Origin: Ralstonia sp. 25mfcol4.1
GTDB taxonomy: Bacteria > Pseudomonadota > Gammaproteobacteria > Burkholderiales > Burkholderiaceae
Assembly: GCF_900104095.1 (NCBI RefSeq)
Contig: NZ_FNJO01000003.1
Span: 62,001 to 126,000, forward strand
Direction of reading: 5' to 3'
DNA: 64,000 nucleotides
Below, piece by piece: positions 53,501 to 63,094 of this stretch. A model generated the notes under the pieces. It had not been told where the DNA came from. It saw only the letters and a program-made list of their open reading frames with translations, and ran no database searches. The position numbers and the translations under genes are program-made. Within the stretch, counting starts at the first letter, position 1. Each line of letters opens with the position of its first letter.

Positions 53501-54555
53501 TCGGGCAGCATCAGGTTCGACACCGTGAAGCCGGTCAGGCCGGCCTTGGGCTTGGCACCACGGCCCGTGGCGCCTTCGTCGCGGATTTCGCCGCCGGCGC
53601 CAGTCGAGGCACCCGCGAACGGCGAGATCGCGGTCGGGTGGTTGTGCGTTTCCACCTTCATCAGCGTGTGGGTCAGCGCCTCGTGGCGGCCATATTTCTG
53701 GTCCGCACCGCGTGGGAACCAGCGTTCGGCCACGTCGCCTTCCATCACGGCCGAGTTGTCCGAATAGGCAACGATCGAGCCCTGCGGATTCAGCTGGTGC
53801 GTGTTGCGGATCATCGCAAACAGCGACTTGTCCTGCGTCACGCCATCGATGGTCCAGGTAGCGTTGAAGATCTTGTGACGGCAGTGCTCGCTGTTGGCCT
53901 GGGCGAACATCATCAACTCGACGTCCGTCGGATTGCGGCCGAGCTTGCCGTAGTTTTCAAGCAGATAGTCGATTTCGTCGTCCGACAGCGCCAGGCCCAT
54001 GGCCGTGTTGGCGTCCATCAGGGCGCTACGCCCTGCCGAAATGTCGATGAACTGCAGCGGCTTGGCGGGCAGTTCCTGAAACAGGCCGGCCGCTTCCTCG
54101 CGGGACGCGATCACGGTTTCGGTCATGCGGTCGAACAGGTGCGCAGCCACGGCGGCACGGGTGCCGGCGTCCAGCGTCTTGCGGCCGCGGAGCAGGCCCT
54201 TCTTGCAGACCACGGTGATCTCGATGCCGCGTTCGATGCGGTGCACGTGGGTCAGGCCGCAGTTATGGGCGATATCTGTGGCCTTGCTTGCCCACGGCGA
54301 AATGGTGCCGAAACGCGGAATCACCACGAAACGGTCGCCCTCGGGCTGCGCCGTGAACGGCGCGCCATAGGTCAGCATCGCGCCGATGCGCGTCTGGTCC
54401 TCGGCGGACAGCGGCGTGTCCGAATCGACGAAATGCACGAACTGGCCATGCACGGACTCAATATCGGCGTCGACTTGTTGCAGGGCGGCAAGCAGGCGTT
54501 GCTGACGGAAAGCGGAAAGCGCCAAAGCGCCGGGGAAGCACGAGAAATGCGCCAT
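50509..54555 (-). CDS. purL: Phosphoribosylformylglycinamidine synthase (large single-chain form)
   Basis: A 1348-residue enzyme of purine synthesis that makes FGAM from FGAR, glutamine and ATP. The N-terminal part precedes two AIRS-like domains ([33 protein letters not shown] in which the ATP/FGAR site lies; [18 protein letters not shown] segment [17 protein letters not shown]), and the C-terminal glutaminase has nucleophile Cys in [14 protein letters not shown] and the His/Glu in [10 protein letters not shown]. Length is normal for proteobacterial PurL. No strong Shine-Dalgarno site is seen; a leftward -10 TACAAT and a palindrome lie upstream. Confidence 0.97.
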   Translation of the reverse strand: MAHFSCFPGALALSAFRQQRLLAALQQVDADIESVHGQFVHFVDSDTPLSAEDQTRIGAMLTYGAPFTAQPEGDRFVVIPRFGTISPWASKATDIAHNCGLTHVHRIERGIEITVVCKKGLLRGRKTLDAGTRAAVAAHLFDRMTETVIASREEAAGLFQELPAKPLQFIDISAGRSALMDANTAMGLALSDDEIDYLLENYGKLGRNPTDVELMMFAQANSEHCRHKIFNATWTIDGVTQDKSLFAMIRNTHQLNPQGSIVAYSDNSAVMEGDVAERWFPRGADQKYGRHEALTHTLMKVETHNHPTAISPFAGASTGAGGEIRDEGATGRGAKPKAGLTGFTVSNLMLPDAVEGWENARDAAQPVAHRNPDDKPGVTGKPDRIASPLQIMIDGPLGGAAFNNEFGRANLGGYFRVYEQNVGGTVRGYHKPIMIAGGIGNIDAGHTHKNPLPAGTLLIQLGGPGMRIGMGGGAASSMATGTNTADLDFDSVQRGNPEMERRAQEVINACWQLGEDNPILSIHDVGAGGISNAFPELVDGADRGARFELRQVHLEESGLSPAEIWCNESQERYVLAIAPNDLPRFQAMCERERSPFAVVGIATEEKQLQLVDADVDAALKEHFTVNMPMDVLLGKPPRMHRDVQRIERELPPVDVTGIALEQAVSDVLRHPTVASKSFLITIGDRTVGGMNARDQMVGPWQVPVADVAVTTLDYKGRAGEAMTMGERTPLAVIDAPASGRMAIGEALTNLAAAPVKDLNKVKLSANWMAACGVAGEDAKLYDTVHAVGMELCPALGISIPVGKDSLSMRTKWSDADGDKEVVAPVSLIISAFAAVDDTNRTLTPQLRTDLGDTTLIAIDLGRAKNRMGGSILAQVTQQVGDSAPDVDSPEDLKNFFNVIQRLNRDGKLLAYHDRSDGGFMATVAEMAFAGRTGVSLNVDMLTLDPNQEQDYGDAKNWAQQVAERRNDQTLRALFSEELGAVIQVRAEERDAVFAVLREAGLSACSHVIGKPNTNDQIEIYRDAKKVFGAARVDLQRTWTEVSWRIARLRDNPACADSEYDRVLDAADPGISPVLTFDPAQDIAAPFIATGNRPRVAILREQGVNSQIEMAYSMDLAGFETVDVHMSDLIAGRATLADFKGFVACGGFSYGDVLGAGEGWAKTILFNGQMAEQFAAFFNRQDTFALGVCNGCQMLSNLAPIIPGAGAWPKFTRNQSEQYEARFVTVEVQQSPSIFFAGMEGSRIPIAVAHGEGFADFSQQGDIAKVDVALRFVDNRGVVTQTYPLNPNGSPEGITSVTTVDGRFTALMPHPERVFRTATMSWAPDAWKDIPDGGSPWMRMFRNARKWVG

Positions 54556-54641
54556 GATCGGTACGGTCAGGAGGCGTAGGAAGGTGAGGCTAAACGGCGG
54601 CTGGCACTGCTGAATGGAATGCCGGCAGGCGGGAAACCGCT

Positions 54642-54681
54642 ATTGTACCTTGTTGGCGGCCGCTTTTTGCATTGCGCAATG
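54642..54681. promoter_or_regulatory. Putative purL promoter region with a 12-bp palindrome
   Basis: CATTGCGCAATG (54670-54681) is a perfect palindrome 23 bp upstream (for leftward reading) of TACAAT (54642-54647), a good -10 box about 90 bp before purL. The palindrome covers the region just before the -35 position, where no good -35 hexamer is visible. It could bind an activator or repressor. The rest of the 296-bp gap shows nothing recognisable. Confidence 0.4.
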
Positions 54682-54851
54682 TGGCGCGGACGGACAGCCC
54701 CGGGAAAATCGGACAACGGGCCGCGATTTACCCTGCCCGGTGGCGCATCCGTCACATTAGGGCGAGGTCCGTCCGTCGCGGCCTGACTTCCGAGTCACGC
54801 GAAAGTGGCCAATTTTCACCCGAAACCCGTCCGAAATCTCCTGAAATGCCG

Positions 54852-55448
54852 TCAGAGAGACGTGGCGGAGCGCGCCGCCTGCTCGTAGAGACCGGTCAGC
54901 ACGCGCAGCAGACGCGCCAGTTCGCCAATTTCGACGTTTTCATCGCTGCCTTCCGTGAAATTGCTGGTCAGGCACTGCTCGCGGATTTCCCGATACCGGG
55001 CGCAGGCCTCGGTGCCGGCCTGCGTGGTGGCGTAGGTGGCCTCCTTGCCCACCCGCTCGCCGGCCACGAGCCCCAGACCCACAAGCTTTTTCAGCGAATA
55101 CGTGACCAGGTGGGTGTCCTCGACGTTGAGGACGAAGCAGATATCGGCCAGCCGCTTGGCCCGGCCGCGATGGTTCACGTGGTGCAGCACCAGCACATCC
55201 AGAAAGGTCAAATCGCGCACGCCGGCCGCGCCCATGCAGCGCACCACCCAGCGGCTATAGGCGTTGTACGCCGTATTCAGGCCGAATTCGAACTCGGACA
55301 GCTCCGGGCTGCGCACCGACACCAGGTGCGCCGATGACACGATGTTGACGCCGGCGGCCCGGGCCAGCGGCGCGGTCCGCCCGGCGGCGTCCGGATTGGC
55401 GCCCTCGGCGGCATCGGCGTGGCGTTCCGGGGCGGGCTTGCGGGCCAT
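54852..55448 (-). CDS. Winged-helix (MarR-like) transcriptional regulator
   Basis: A 198-residue protein. After a disordered N-terminus (residues 1-40, Ala/Pro/charged) comes a winged-helix domain: FGLNTAYNAYSRWVVRCMGA, LTFLDVLVLHHVNHRGRAKR, LADICFVLNVEDTHLVTYSL (recognition helix) and KKLVGLGLVAGERVGKEATY. GGAGACCC lies before the ATG at 55448. It is divergent from the amidase-TRAP genes and may regulate them; this is inferred from position. Confidence 0.8.
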   Translation of the reverse strand: MARKPAPERHADAAEGANPDAAGRTAPLARAAGVNIVSSAHLVSVRSPELSEFEFGLNTAYNAYSRWVVRCMGAAGVRDLTFLDVLVLHHVNHRGRAKRLADICFVLNVEDTHLVTYSLKKLVGLGLVAGERVGKEATYATTQAGTEACARYREIREQCLTSNFTEGSDENVEIGELARLLRVLTGLYEQAARSATSL

Positions 55449-55550
55449 GGATGGGTCTCCAAGTGAGGTCGGCGGGTGCAACGGGGTGATGGCCAAGGTG
55501 GCCACGGTGGCGATAGGTGAAAGCCCGAAGCGGGTTGGGGCAATTTCGGC

Positions 55551-55579
55551 TTGACAGTTTATCGGCGAATTCTCAGCAT
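55551..55579 (+). promoter_or_regulatory. Candidate promoter of the amidase gene
   Basis: TTGACA (55551-55556) is a consensus -35; 17 bp on is CAGCAT (55574-55579), a poor -10. A perfect -35 with weak -10 fits a regulated promoter. Confidence 0.4.
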
Positions 55580-55653
55580 GAACACCTTAATTCACAGAGG
55601 CAATGCGTGGATGCGGTCCGGTTCCGCAACGCCTTTCATCGTCACGCCGCCGC

Positions 55654-57024
55654 ATGCTGCCTCATCCCGATCCGCTTGAATCGCTTGAATCGATCCACAC
55701 CCGCCTGCGCACCGGCAAGACGTCCCGCGCGGACCTGATCGCCGAAGCGGCCGCCCGGGCCGGGGGCCCCGCCGGCAAGGCCGTCTATCTTCACACCACC
55801 TTCGATGCCGCCAGCCATGTGGCGCATGCCGCCGACGCCGCGGCGCGCGCCGGCAAGCCGCTGCATCCGCTGGCCGGCCTGCCCGTTTCGGTCAAGGATC
55901 TGTACGACGTGGCCGGCGAGGTCACGCGCGCCGCGTCCGCGGCCCGTGCGGATGCCGCGCCTGCCACGGCCGACGCCGCCGTGGTAGCCCGGCTGCGCGG
56001 GGTCGGGGCGGCCCTGGTTGGCCGCACCAACATGACCGAATTCGCGTTCTCGGGTGTCGGCATCAATCCCCATTTCGGCACACCGGTCAATCCGTGCGAC
56101 AACGCGACGCCGCGCATTCCGGGCGGTTCTTCGTCGGGCGCAGCGGTTTCCGTCGCGCTGGGCACGGCCGTGGCGGCCCTGGGCAGCGACACGGGCGGAT
56201 CGATCCGGATTCCGGCCGCCCTGTGTGGCATCACCGGCTACAAGCCCACCGCGCGCCGTGTGCCACTGGCTGGCGCGTTTCCGCTCTCCTACACGCTGGA
56301 CACAGCGTGCGCCATGGCCCGCACGCTGTCCGACTGCATTGCCGTGGACAGCGTCATCGCCGATGCAGCGGTCATCCCGGCCATCGCCACGCCTGCTGCC
56401 CTGCGGCTGGCCATTCCGCGCCAGCTTGTGCTCGACGACATGGACGACGCGGTGGCGCGTGCCTTCGACCGCGCCATTGGCCGGCTGTCGGCGGCCGGGG
56501 TACGCGTGGAACACGTGGACATGCCCGAACTTGCCGAACTGGCCGGCCTCAACGCGACCGGAGGATTTTCGGCACCCGAGGCCTTTTCCCATCACCGCGC
56601 CCTGCTGGCCACCCATCGCGACCGCTACGACCCGCGCGTGCTGAGCCGTATCGAGCGCGGTGCCGCGATGAGCGCGGCCGACTACATCGCGCTGCACCGC
56701 GCCCGGCTGGAGTGGATTGCCCGCATGGAAGCCCGCCTGGCACCGTTCGATGCCGTGGTCTGCCCGACCGTGCCGATGGTGGCCCCGCCGATTGCCCCGC
56801 TGGTGGCCGACGATGCCCTGTTCTTCCGCACCAACGCGCTGCTGCTGCGCAATACGTCGGCCTTCAACTTCCTGGACGGCTGCTCTGTGTCGCTGCCGTG
56901 CCAGGCGCCGGACGAATTACCGGTCGGGCTGATGCTGTCGCACGGCCCGATGCGCGACGCGCACCTGCTGGGCACGGCCCTTGCATTGGAATCGATCGTT
57001 CGACCGTCACAGCACGCAGGCTGA
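55654..57024 (+). CDS. Amidase, amidase-signature family
   Basis: A 456-residue amidase with the Ser-cisSer-Lys triad: Lys in GLPVSVKDLYDVAG, cis-Ser in PGGSSSGAAVSVALGTAVAA, and the acylated Ser in LGSDTGGSIRIPAALCGITG. It hydrolyses an amide to acid and ammonia in the cytoplasm. The first in-frame ATG is at 55603, with AGAGG only two bases before it; 55654 (MLPHPDPLESLES) fits family openings better, so the start is uncertain. It is the first rightward gene before a TRAP transporter, suggesting hydrolysis of the imported compound. Confidence 0.9.
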   Translation: MLPHPDPLESLESIHTRLRTGKTSRADLIAEAAARAGGPAGKAVYLHTTFDAASHVAHAADAAARAGKPLHPLAGLPVSVKDLYDVAGEVTRAASAARADAAPATADAAVVARLRGVGAALVGRTNMTEFAFSGVGINPHFGTPVNPCDNATPRIPGGSSSGAAVSVALGTAVAALGSDTGGSIRIPAALCGITGYKPTARRVPLAGAFPLSYTLDTACAMARTLSDCIAVDSVIADAAVIPAIATPAALRLAIPRQLVLDDMDDAVARAFDRAIGRLSAAGVRVEHVDMPELAELAGLNATGGFSAPEAFSHHRALLATHRDRYDPRVLSRIERGAAMSAADYIALHRARLEWIARMEARLAPFDAVVCPTVPMVAPPIAPLVADDALFFRTNALLLRNTSAFNFLDGCSVSLPCQAPDELPVGLMLSHGPMRDAHLLGTALALESIVRPSQHAG

Positions 57025-57157
57025 GCCAGGCCCGCGCCGTGACCGCAGTACCGCGCTTGTGGCTCAGACCTTCAGTCCGGCGCGGCGGCAGTTCCAGGTA
57101 GTTCCAAACCCGCGCAGCCGGGCAGGCCGCCCGTGCGCAACACCAGGAGAGATCGAG

Positions 57158-58129
57158 ATGCGAGTCAAGGCAATGGCAGTCGCGGCGGCGGCACTGCTGC
57201 TGGCCGCCACGGCGGCACGGGCGGATACCAAGTGGGACCTGCCAACCGGATACCCGGCCACCAACCTGCACACCGAAAATCTGCAGCAGATGGCCAACGA
57301 CGTGGAAAAGGCCACCGGCGGCAAGCTCAAGATCGTCATCCATCCAAACGGCTCGCTGCTCAAGGCCAACGAGATCAAGCGCGGCGTGCAGACCGGCCAG
57401 GTGCAGATGGGCGAGATCCTGATGTCGCTGCTGGCCAACGAAAATCCCGTGTTCGGCGTCGATGCGGTGCCATTCCTGGCCACCAGCTACGCCGATTCGT
57501 ACCGGCTCTGGCAAGCCTCGAAGCCGGTCACCGACAAGGTGCTCGACCGCCAGGGCATGAAGCTGCTCTACGCGGTGGCCTGGCCCCCGCAGGGCATCTA
57601 CGCGAACAAGCCGATCAACAGCGCGGCCGACATGAAGGGCCTGAAATGGCGCGCCTACAACCCGGCCACCTCCAAGATCGCCGAACTCGTCAGCGCCCAG
57701 CCGGTGACGATCCAGGCGGCCGACCTGGCCCAGGCGCTGGCCACGGGCACGGTCAACTCCTTCATGTCGTCGGGCGCCACCGGCGTGGACACCAAGGTCT
57801 GGGAGTCGGTCAAGTACTTCTATACCGTGGATGCCTGGCTGCCCAAGAACATGCTGGTGGTCAGCAAGAAGGCGTTCAATGCGCTGGACAAGCCCACCCA
57901 GGACGCCCTGCTCAAGGCCGTGGCCGACGCCGAGAAGCGCGGCTGGCAGGTATCGGAGCAGAAGACCAAGGAATACCTGGGCACGCTGTCGAAGAACGGC
58001 ATGACCGTGGCCCCGCCGTCCCCCCAGCTCAAGGGTGACATGCAGAAGGTGGGCGACGTCATGGTGAGCGAGTGGGCCCGGAGCGCGGGCGACGACGGCA
58101 AGGCCATCCTCGACGCCTATCGCAAATAA
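57158..58129 (+). CDS. TRAP transporter substrate-binding protein, DctP type
   Basis: A 323-residue periplasmic protein. The signal peptide ends after residue 22 (ATAARADTKW). KWDLPTGYPATNLHTENLQQ and IVIHPNGSLLKANEIKRGVQ are family blocks; KGLKWRAYNPATSKIAELVS contains the Arg that binds the ligand carboxylate. It delivers an unknown carboxylate to the DctQM membrane proteins encoded next. CAGGAGAG precedes the ATG. Confidence 0.9.
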   Translation: MRVKAMAVAAAALLLAATAARADTKWDLPTGYPATNLHTENLQQMANDVEKATGGKLKIVIHPNGSLLKANEIKRGVQTGQVQMGEILMSLLANENPVFGVDAVPFLATSYADSYRLWQASKPVTDKVLDRQGMKLLYAVAWPPQGIYANKPINSAADMKGLKWRAYNPATSKIAELVSAQPVTIQAADLAQALATGTVNSFMSSGATGVDTKVWESVKYFYTVDAWLPKNMLVVSKKAFNALDKPTQDALLKAVADAEKRGWQVSEQKTKEYLGTLSKNGMTVAPPSPQLKGDMQKVGDVMVSEWARSAGDDGKAILDAYRK

Positions 58130-58259
58130 GGCAGACAAGCCGGCCACGGCCCGCACGCCCGCCACGCGTGTTGCTCCACCGGCCCGGCGCGCATGCCCCT
58201 GGGCATCGCGCCGGGCTAGTTCCATGCTGTTCGCAGTCCTACCGGTAGCCTGTTATCCC

Positions 58260-58811
58260 ATGGAAGACCCCCTCATCAAGAAGCGATGGCTCGACCATCT
58301 GCTTGACGCGTTTGCCGCCCTCGGCGCGCTCTGCATCCTGGCGGTCTGTATCGTCATGATCGCGATGTCGATCTCGCGCGAGACCCTGTTCGTGCTCAAG
58401 GGCGGCGACGACATCGTCGCCTGGCTGTGCGCGGCATCCGCCTTTCTGGTCCTTGGCCAGACCTTCCAGCACGGCGGCATCGTGCGCGTCGAGATGCTGC
58501 TCGATGCGGTCGGTCCCCGCCGACGCTGGCCGCTGGAAGTGGTATCGCTCACGATCTGCCTGGTGTTCGCCGCCTATGCCGCGTGGGCGCTGGGCACGTT
58601 CGCCTGGCAAAGCTGGGACATCAACGATGTCTCGCAAGGCCAGATCGTGATTCCGCTCTGGATTCCGCAGAGCTTTGCCGTACTCGGTGCCATCGGCTTC
58701 CTGCTGGCCGTGGCCGACGAATGGCAGCGCGTGGTGCGCCGGCAGAAGCCGCGCTACCAGGTGGCGCAGGAAGCCAAGCTGGCCGCCGGCGATTTCGGGG
58801 AGACCGTCTGA
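58260..58811 (+). CDS. TRAP transporter small permease, DctQ type
   Basis: A 183-residue inner-membrane protein with four helices: LLDAFAALGALCILAVCIVM, ... IVAWLCAASAFLVLGQTFQH, the CLVFAAYAAWALGTFA segment and PQSFAVLGAIGFLLAVADEW. The central HGGIVRVEMLL segment is the DctQ family block. The ATG at 58260 (MEDPLIKKRWLD) is more natural than that at 58224. It shares one base (TGATG) with the dctM-type gene, which indicates coupled translation. Confidence 0.87.
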   Translation: MEDPLIKKRWLDHLLDAFAALGALCILAVCIVMIAMSISRETLFVLKGGDDIVAWLCAASAFLVLGQTFQHGGIVRVEMLLDAVGPRRRWPLEVVSLTICLVFAAYAAWALGTFAWQSWDINDVSQGQIVIPLWIPQSFAVLGAIGFLLAVADEWQRVVRRQKPRYQVAQEAKLAAGDFGETV

Positions 58812-60121
58812 TGAGCACCGTACTCGTTGCACTGGTCCTGTTGCTGGTCATGATCGTGTTCCTGGCCATCGGCGCCTGGATCCCCGTGGCCATCGCCGTC
58901 ACGTCATGGGTGGGCCTGGTGATCTTCTCCGACCACGACGCACTGGTGAACCTGGCCAACGCGTGGTGGTCGTCCAGCGCCTCGTATACGCTGGCGTCGC
59001 TGCCGCTGTTCGTGTGGATGGGCGAAATCCTGTTCCGTACCAAGCTGTCCGAGCAGATGTTCAACGGCCTGTCGCCGTGGCTGAACTGGCTGCCGGGCCG
59101 CCTCATGCACGTTAACATCCTGGGCTGCGGCATCTTCGGGTCGGTCTCGGGCTCGTCGGCCGCCACCTGCGCCACGATCGCCAAGTCCGCCCTGCCCGAA
59201 CTGACCCGGCGCGGCTACGACGAACGCGTCACGCTGGGCTCGTTGTCGTGCGCCGGCACGCTGGGCATCCTGATACCGCCGTCGATCACGATGGTCGTGT
59301 ATGCGGTATCGGCCGATGTGTCGATCATCCGCGTGTTCCTGGCCGGCTTCCTGCCTGGGCTCCTGCTGATGCTGCTGTTCTCGGGCTATATCGTGGTCTG
59401 GGCGCTGATGAATCCGAAGCGGACCCCGCCTGCCGAAACCTTCGGCTGGGGCGCCCGCCTGGCCTCCATCCGGCAGCTGATGCCCTGCATCATCCTGATC
59501 GCGTTCATCACCTGGATCATGATGGCCGGCTACTCCACCGCGACCGAGGCGGCCGCCTACGGCGTGGTGGCATCGCTGGGCCTGGCCTGGGCGGGCGGAT
59601 CCCTGACGCGCAAGGCGTTCTGGGAAAGCCTGATGTCGGCCACCCGCCTGACCGCGATGATCATGTTCGTACTGGGCGCCACGTCATTCCTGTCGGTCAC
59701 CATGAGCTTCACGGGCATCCCGCGGGCGCTGGCCGAGTGGGTCGCCGCGCTGCACCTGTCGCCCTGGGCGCTGATCGCGGTGCTGACCGTGATCTACATC
59801 CTGCTGGGCACGGCGCTGGACGGCATCTCGATGATCGCGCTGACCACCGCCACGGTGCTGCCGATGGTGCAGGCGGCCGGGTTCGATCTGGTATGGTTTG
59901 GCATCTTCATCGTGCTGCTGGTGGAAATCGCCGAGGTGACGCCGCCAGTGGGCTTCAACCTCTTCGTGCTCCAGAGCATGACCGGCAAGGACAGCAACTA
60001 TATAGCGCGCGTGTCCCTGCCGTTCTTCATGATGATGGTCGTTGCCATCGGCATCATCACGGTGTGGCCCACCGTGGTCACCTGGCTGCCCGACGTGGTG
60101 ATGGCGAAGGAGCTCAAGTAA
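58811..60121 (+). CDS. TRAP transporter large permease, DctM type
   Basis: A 436-residue membrane protein with about 12 helices. NILGCGIFGSVSGSSAATCA and LGILIPPSITMVVYAVSADV are the hallmark DctM motifs, repeated in the second half as GTALDGISMIALTTATVLPM and EIAEVTPPVGFNLFVLQSMT. It forms the Na+-coupled channel with DctQ and works with the DctP-type receptor. The DadA-like gene follows after 39 bp. Confidence 0.92.
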   Translation: MSTVLVALVLLLVMIVFLAIGAWIPVAIAVTSWVGLVIFSDHDALVNLANAWWSSSASYTLASLPLFVWMGEILFRTKLSEQMFNGLSPWLNWLPGRLMHVNILGCGIFGSVSGSSAATCATIAKSALPELTRRGYDERVTLGSLSCAGTLGILIPPSITMVVYAVSADVSIIRVFLAGFLPGLLLMLLFSGYIVVWALMNPKRTPPAETFGWGARLASIRQLMPCIILIAFITWIMMAGYSTATEAAAYGVVASLGLAWAGGSLTRKAFWESLMSATRLTAMIMFVLGATSFLSVTMSFTGIPRALAEWVAALHLSPWALIAVLTVIYILLGTALDGISMIALTTATVLPMVQAAGFDLVWFGIFIVLLVEIAEVTPPVGFNLFVLQSMTGKDSNYIARVSLPFFMMMVVAIGIITVWPTVVTWLPDVVMAKELK

Positions 60122-60160
60122 GCCCGGAAACCCGCAGTCATCCACAGGAAACCCACCCGG

Positions 60161-61456
60161 ATGCACGTGATCGTCATCGGCGCCGGCGCCATCGGCGTCT
60201 GCTCGGCCTGGTATCTGCGCCAGGCCGGTTTCACCGTCACCGTGCTGGACCGCCGCGGCGCGGCCGCGCAGGAAGCCAGCTTTGGCAATGCCGGCGTGAT
60301 CGCACCGGGCTACGTCACCCCGTGGGCCGCGCCGGGCATGCCGGGCAAGGTGCTGCGTGCGCTGTTCCGACGCGAATCGCCCGTTCTGTTCCGGCCCGGG
60401 GTCGATCCGGCGATGTGGCGCTGGATCGGCCGATGGCTGCGCGAATGCGATGTCGAACGCTATCGCACCAACAAGCTGCGCATGCAGCGCCTGGCGTTCT
60501 ACAGCCGCCAATGCCTGCATCTGCTGCGCGACGAGCTGGAGATCGAATACGAGCAGTCGCGTGGCTACCTGCAGCTGTTCCGCACCGGTAAAGACCTCGA
60601 ACTGGCGGCGCCAGCCCTGGCGCTGCTGCGCGAGAACAATGTGCCGCACCGGCTGGTGGATGCCGCCGGGTGCCGGCAGATCGAACCGGGCCTGACCGAC
60701 GACACCCCGCTGGCCGGCGGCCTGCACCTGCCGGAGGACGAATCGGGCAACTGCCCCATGTTCGTGCGCCGCCTGCACCAGCACGCCGATGCCGCCGGGG
60801 TGGAGTTCCGCTTCCAGACCGACGTGGCCCGGGTGCGGGCCGACCAGTCGGGCACGCTGTCAGTCGAACTGGCCCCCACGCAGCGGGGGGCCACGCCCGA
60901 GGTACTCCATGCCGATCGCGTGCTGGTGGCCGCCGGCGTGGGCAGTGCCCGCCTGCTGCGCTCGCTCGGGCTGCGCGTGCCGATCTATCCGGTCAAGGGC
61001 TATTCAGCCACGGTCATGGTGCGCGATGAACTGCAGGCGCCGCTCGGTGCGCTGATGGACGAATCGTTCAAGGTCGCCATCACGCGCATGGGCAACCGCC
61101 TGCGCGTGGCCGGTACCGCCGAACTGGGCTCGCGGCGGCTGGACCTGCGTCCCGCCGCACTGAACACGCTGATCAAGGTGGCACGCGACTGGTTTCCGGT
61201 GGCCGGCAACTATCAGGAAGCCACGCTGTGGGCCGGCGCGCGGCCGATGTTGCCTGACGGCCCGCCGCTGATCGGCGCCACGCGCGTGCCGGGGCTGTTC
61301 CTGAACCTGGGACACGGCTCCACGGGCTGGGCGATGAGCTGCGGTTCGGGCAAAATTGCCGCAGACCAGATTGCCGCCAGCGCCGGCCAGGGTCCGGGGC
61401 CCGCCATCGACATGGAGGGATTGACCCCGGCACGCTACCGGCTGGCGCCCGCGTGA
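60161..61456 (+). CDS. FAD-dependent D-amino acid dehydrogenase (DadA-like)
   Basis: A 431-residue flavoprotein. VIVIGAGAIGVCSAWYLRQA (residues 3-22) is the FAD dinucleotide motif; FGNAGVIAPGYVTPWAAPGM is typical of DadA, and VPIYPVKGYSATV and GHGSTGWAMSCGSGKIAADQ are the later FAD-contact blocks. DadA-type enzymes deaminate D-amino acids and pass electrons to the respiratory chain. With an upstream amidase and TRAP importer it may process the amine released or imported; substrate not known. Confidence 0.87.
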   Translation: MHVIVIGAGAIGVCSAWYLRQAGFTVTVLDRRGAAAQEASFGNAGVIAPGYVTPWAAPGMPGKVLRALFRRESPVLFRPGVDPAMWRWIGRWLRECDVERYRTNKLRMQRLAFYSRQCLHLLRDELEIEYEQSRGYLQLFRTGKDLELAAPALALLRENNVPHRLVDAAGCRQIEPGLTDDTPLAGGLHLPEDESGNCPMFVRRLHQHADAAGVEFRFQTDVARVRADQSGTLSVELAPTQRGATPEVLHADRVLVAAGVGSARLLRSLGLRVPIYPVKGYSATVMVRDELQAPLGALMDESFKVAITRMGNRLRVAGTAELGSRRLDLRPAALNTLIKVARDWFPVAGNYQEATLWAGARPMLPDGPPLIGATRVPGLFLNLGHGSTGWAMSCGSGKIAADQIAASAGQGPGPAIDMEGLTPARYRLAPA

Positions 61457-61462
61457 GCCGAC

Positions 61463-63094
61463 ATGACTACCGACGTCCCCGCTTCCTCCCCGTCCGCGAC
61501 CCAGCCGGGCGCCCCCGCCGAGACCGCCGCCGCGCCCGCGTGGATCCCGCTCGACGCGGCCGGTGAAGATCCGACGCCGCTCTACGACGTGGCGGCGATC
61601 CGCCGGGTCGAACAGGCGGGCCTGAACGCCACGGCACCGTTCACGCTGATGTCGCGCGCCGGCGCCGCCGCGGCAGACTGGCTCCACCAGCATGTGCCCA
61701 GTGGCCGCATCCTGTTCCTGGCCGGCCGTGGCAACAACGGCGGCGATGCGCTGGTCGCCGCCACGCGCCTGCATCAGGCCGGCCGCCTGGTCGAAGCCTG
61801 GCTGGTTGCCGAAGCAGACCAGTTGCCGGCCGATGCCGCGCGCGCCTGGTTCAACGCCCGCTCCGCCGGCGTGCCGCTGCTGGCAACGCATCCCGACCCC
61901 GATGCGCCCTTGCCGCCCTGGCCTACGGGCTGCGTCGCGGTCGTCGACGGCTTGCTTGGCATCGGTCTGAACCGTGCCGCCGATGGCGATATGGCACGCT
62001 GGATCGCGCATCTCAACGCTTCACACCTGCCGGTGTATGCGCTGGACATCCCGAGCGGGCTCTTTGCCGATACGGGCGCAGGGCAGCCAGCCGTGCGGGC
62101 GCGCCGCACACTGACGTTCCTGGGCGCCAAGCCGGGCCTGCTGACGCTGGATGGCCGGGACTGCGCAGGCGCCATCGACATCGCCCCGCTGGGCCTGGAC
62201 TATCCGCCCGCCGAGCGGCCGGTGGCCATCGTCAACCAGCCCGGCGCGTTCCTGCATGCGCTGCCACGCCGCGATCACGCCGCGAACAAGGGCCGCTTCG
62301 GCAGCCTGGCCGTGATCGGCGGCAACCATGGCATGACCGGCGCACCGCTGCTGGGCGCGCGTGCCGCGTTGCATCTCGGCTCGGGCCGCGTGCACGTGGG
62401 CTTCCTGGCCCAGCCGGCACCGGCCATTGATCCGGTTCACCCGGAACTGATGCTGCATCAGGCGACAGAACTGTCGCTCGATGCGATGTCGGCTTTCGTG
62501 GCCGGGCCCGGCATGGGCATTGGCACGGTCGCGCGCAAGCAACTGGTCAAGCTGATCGACTTCTGTGCCAACGCGGCGCCGCCGGTGCCGCTGGTGCTCG
62601 ACGCCGACGGCCTGAACCTGCTGGCTTCGGACGAGACCCTGAACCAGTCGCTGATCGACAGCGGGCTGGACTACGTGATGACGCCGCACCCCCTCGAAGC
62701 GGCGCGCCTGCTGGGCAGCAATGTGGCAGACGTGCAGCGCGACCGCCTGGCTGCGGCGCACGCACTGGCCACCAGTTGGAAGGCCACGGTCGTACTGAAG
62801 GGATCCGGCACGGTCATTGCGACGGCCGAAGGCGCGCCCGCCACCATCAATCCCACCGGCAATGCGGGATTGTCCACGGCCGGCACCGGCGATGTGCTGG
62901 CCGGCATGATTGGCGCGTTGCTGGCGCAAGGCGTGCCGATGCTGTCCGCCGCACGTGCTGGCGTCTGGATTCACGGGCGTGCCGCCGATCGACTCGTGGA
63001 CGCCGGCACGGGCCCCGCCGGCCTGACCGCGAGCGAACTCTACCTGCCCGCACGGGCCATCTTCAACGCGTTGCTGCAAGGCGGCGCGGCATGA
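61463..63094 (+). CDS. nnr: Bifunctional NAD(P)H-hydrate epimerase / ADP-dependent dehydratase
   Basis: A 543-residue fusion. Residues 50-255 are the YjeF-N epimerase domain (LFLAGRGNNGGDALVAATRL; Asp in VVDGLLGIGLN). Residues 270-540 are the ribokinase-like dehydratase domain (VAGPGMGIGT; LVLDADGLNLL; TPHPLEAARLLG; STAGTGDVLAGMIGALLAQG with the catalytic Asp). It repairs hydrated NADH and NADPH. The start lies seven bases after the DadA-like stop; its stop overlaps the following permease by four bases. Confidence 0.93.
   Translation: MTTDVPASSPSATQPGAPAETAAAPAWIPLDAAGEDPTPLYDVAAIRRVEQAGLNATAPFTLMSRAGAAAADWLHQHVPSGRILFLAGRGNNGGDALVAATRLHQAGRLVEAWLVAEADQLPADAARAWFNARSAGVPLLATHPDPDAPLPPWPTGCVAVVDGLLGIGLNRAADGDMARWIAHLNASHLPVYALDIPSGLFADTGAGQPAVRARRTLTFLGAKPGLLTLDGRDCAGAIDIAPLGLDYPPAERPVAIVNQPGAFLHALPRRDHAANKGRFGSLAVIGGNHGMTGAPLLGARAALHLGSGRVHVGFLAQPAPAIDPVHPELMLHQATELSLDAMSAFVAGPGMGIGTVARKQLVKLIDFCANAAPPVPLVLDADGLNLLASDETLNQSLIDSGLDYVMTPHPLEAARLLGSNVADVQRDRLAAAHALATSWKATVVLKGSGTVIATAEGAPATINPTGNAGLSTAGTGDVLAGMIGALLAQGVPMLSAARAGVWIHGRAADRLVDAGTGPAGLTASELYLPARAIFNALLQGGAA

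Noticed and set aside
50629..54579. A 1316-codon open frame antisense to purL
   Set aside because: It mirrors purL codon for codon in a GC-rich gene, is rich in Arg, His, Gln and Val without domain motifs, and PurL is certain. It is a composition shadow.
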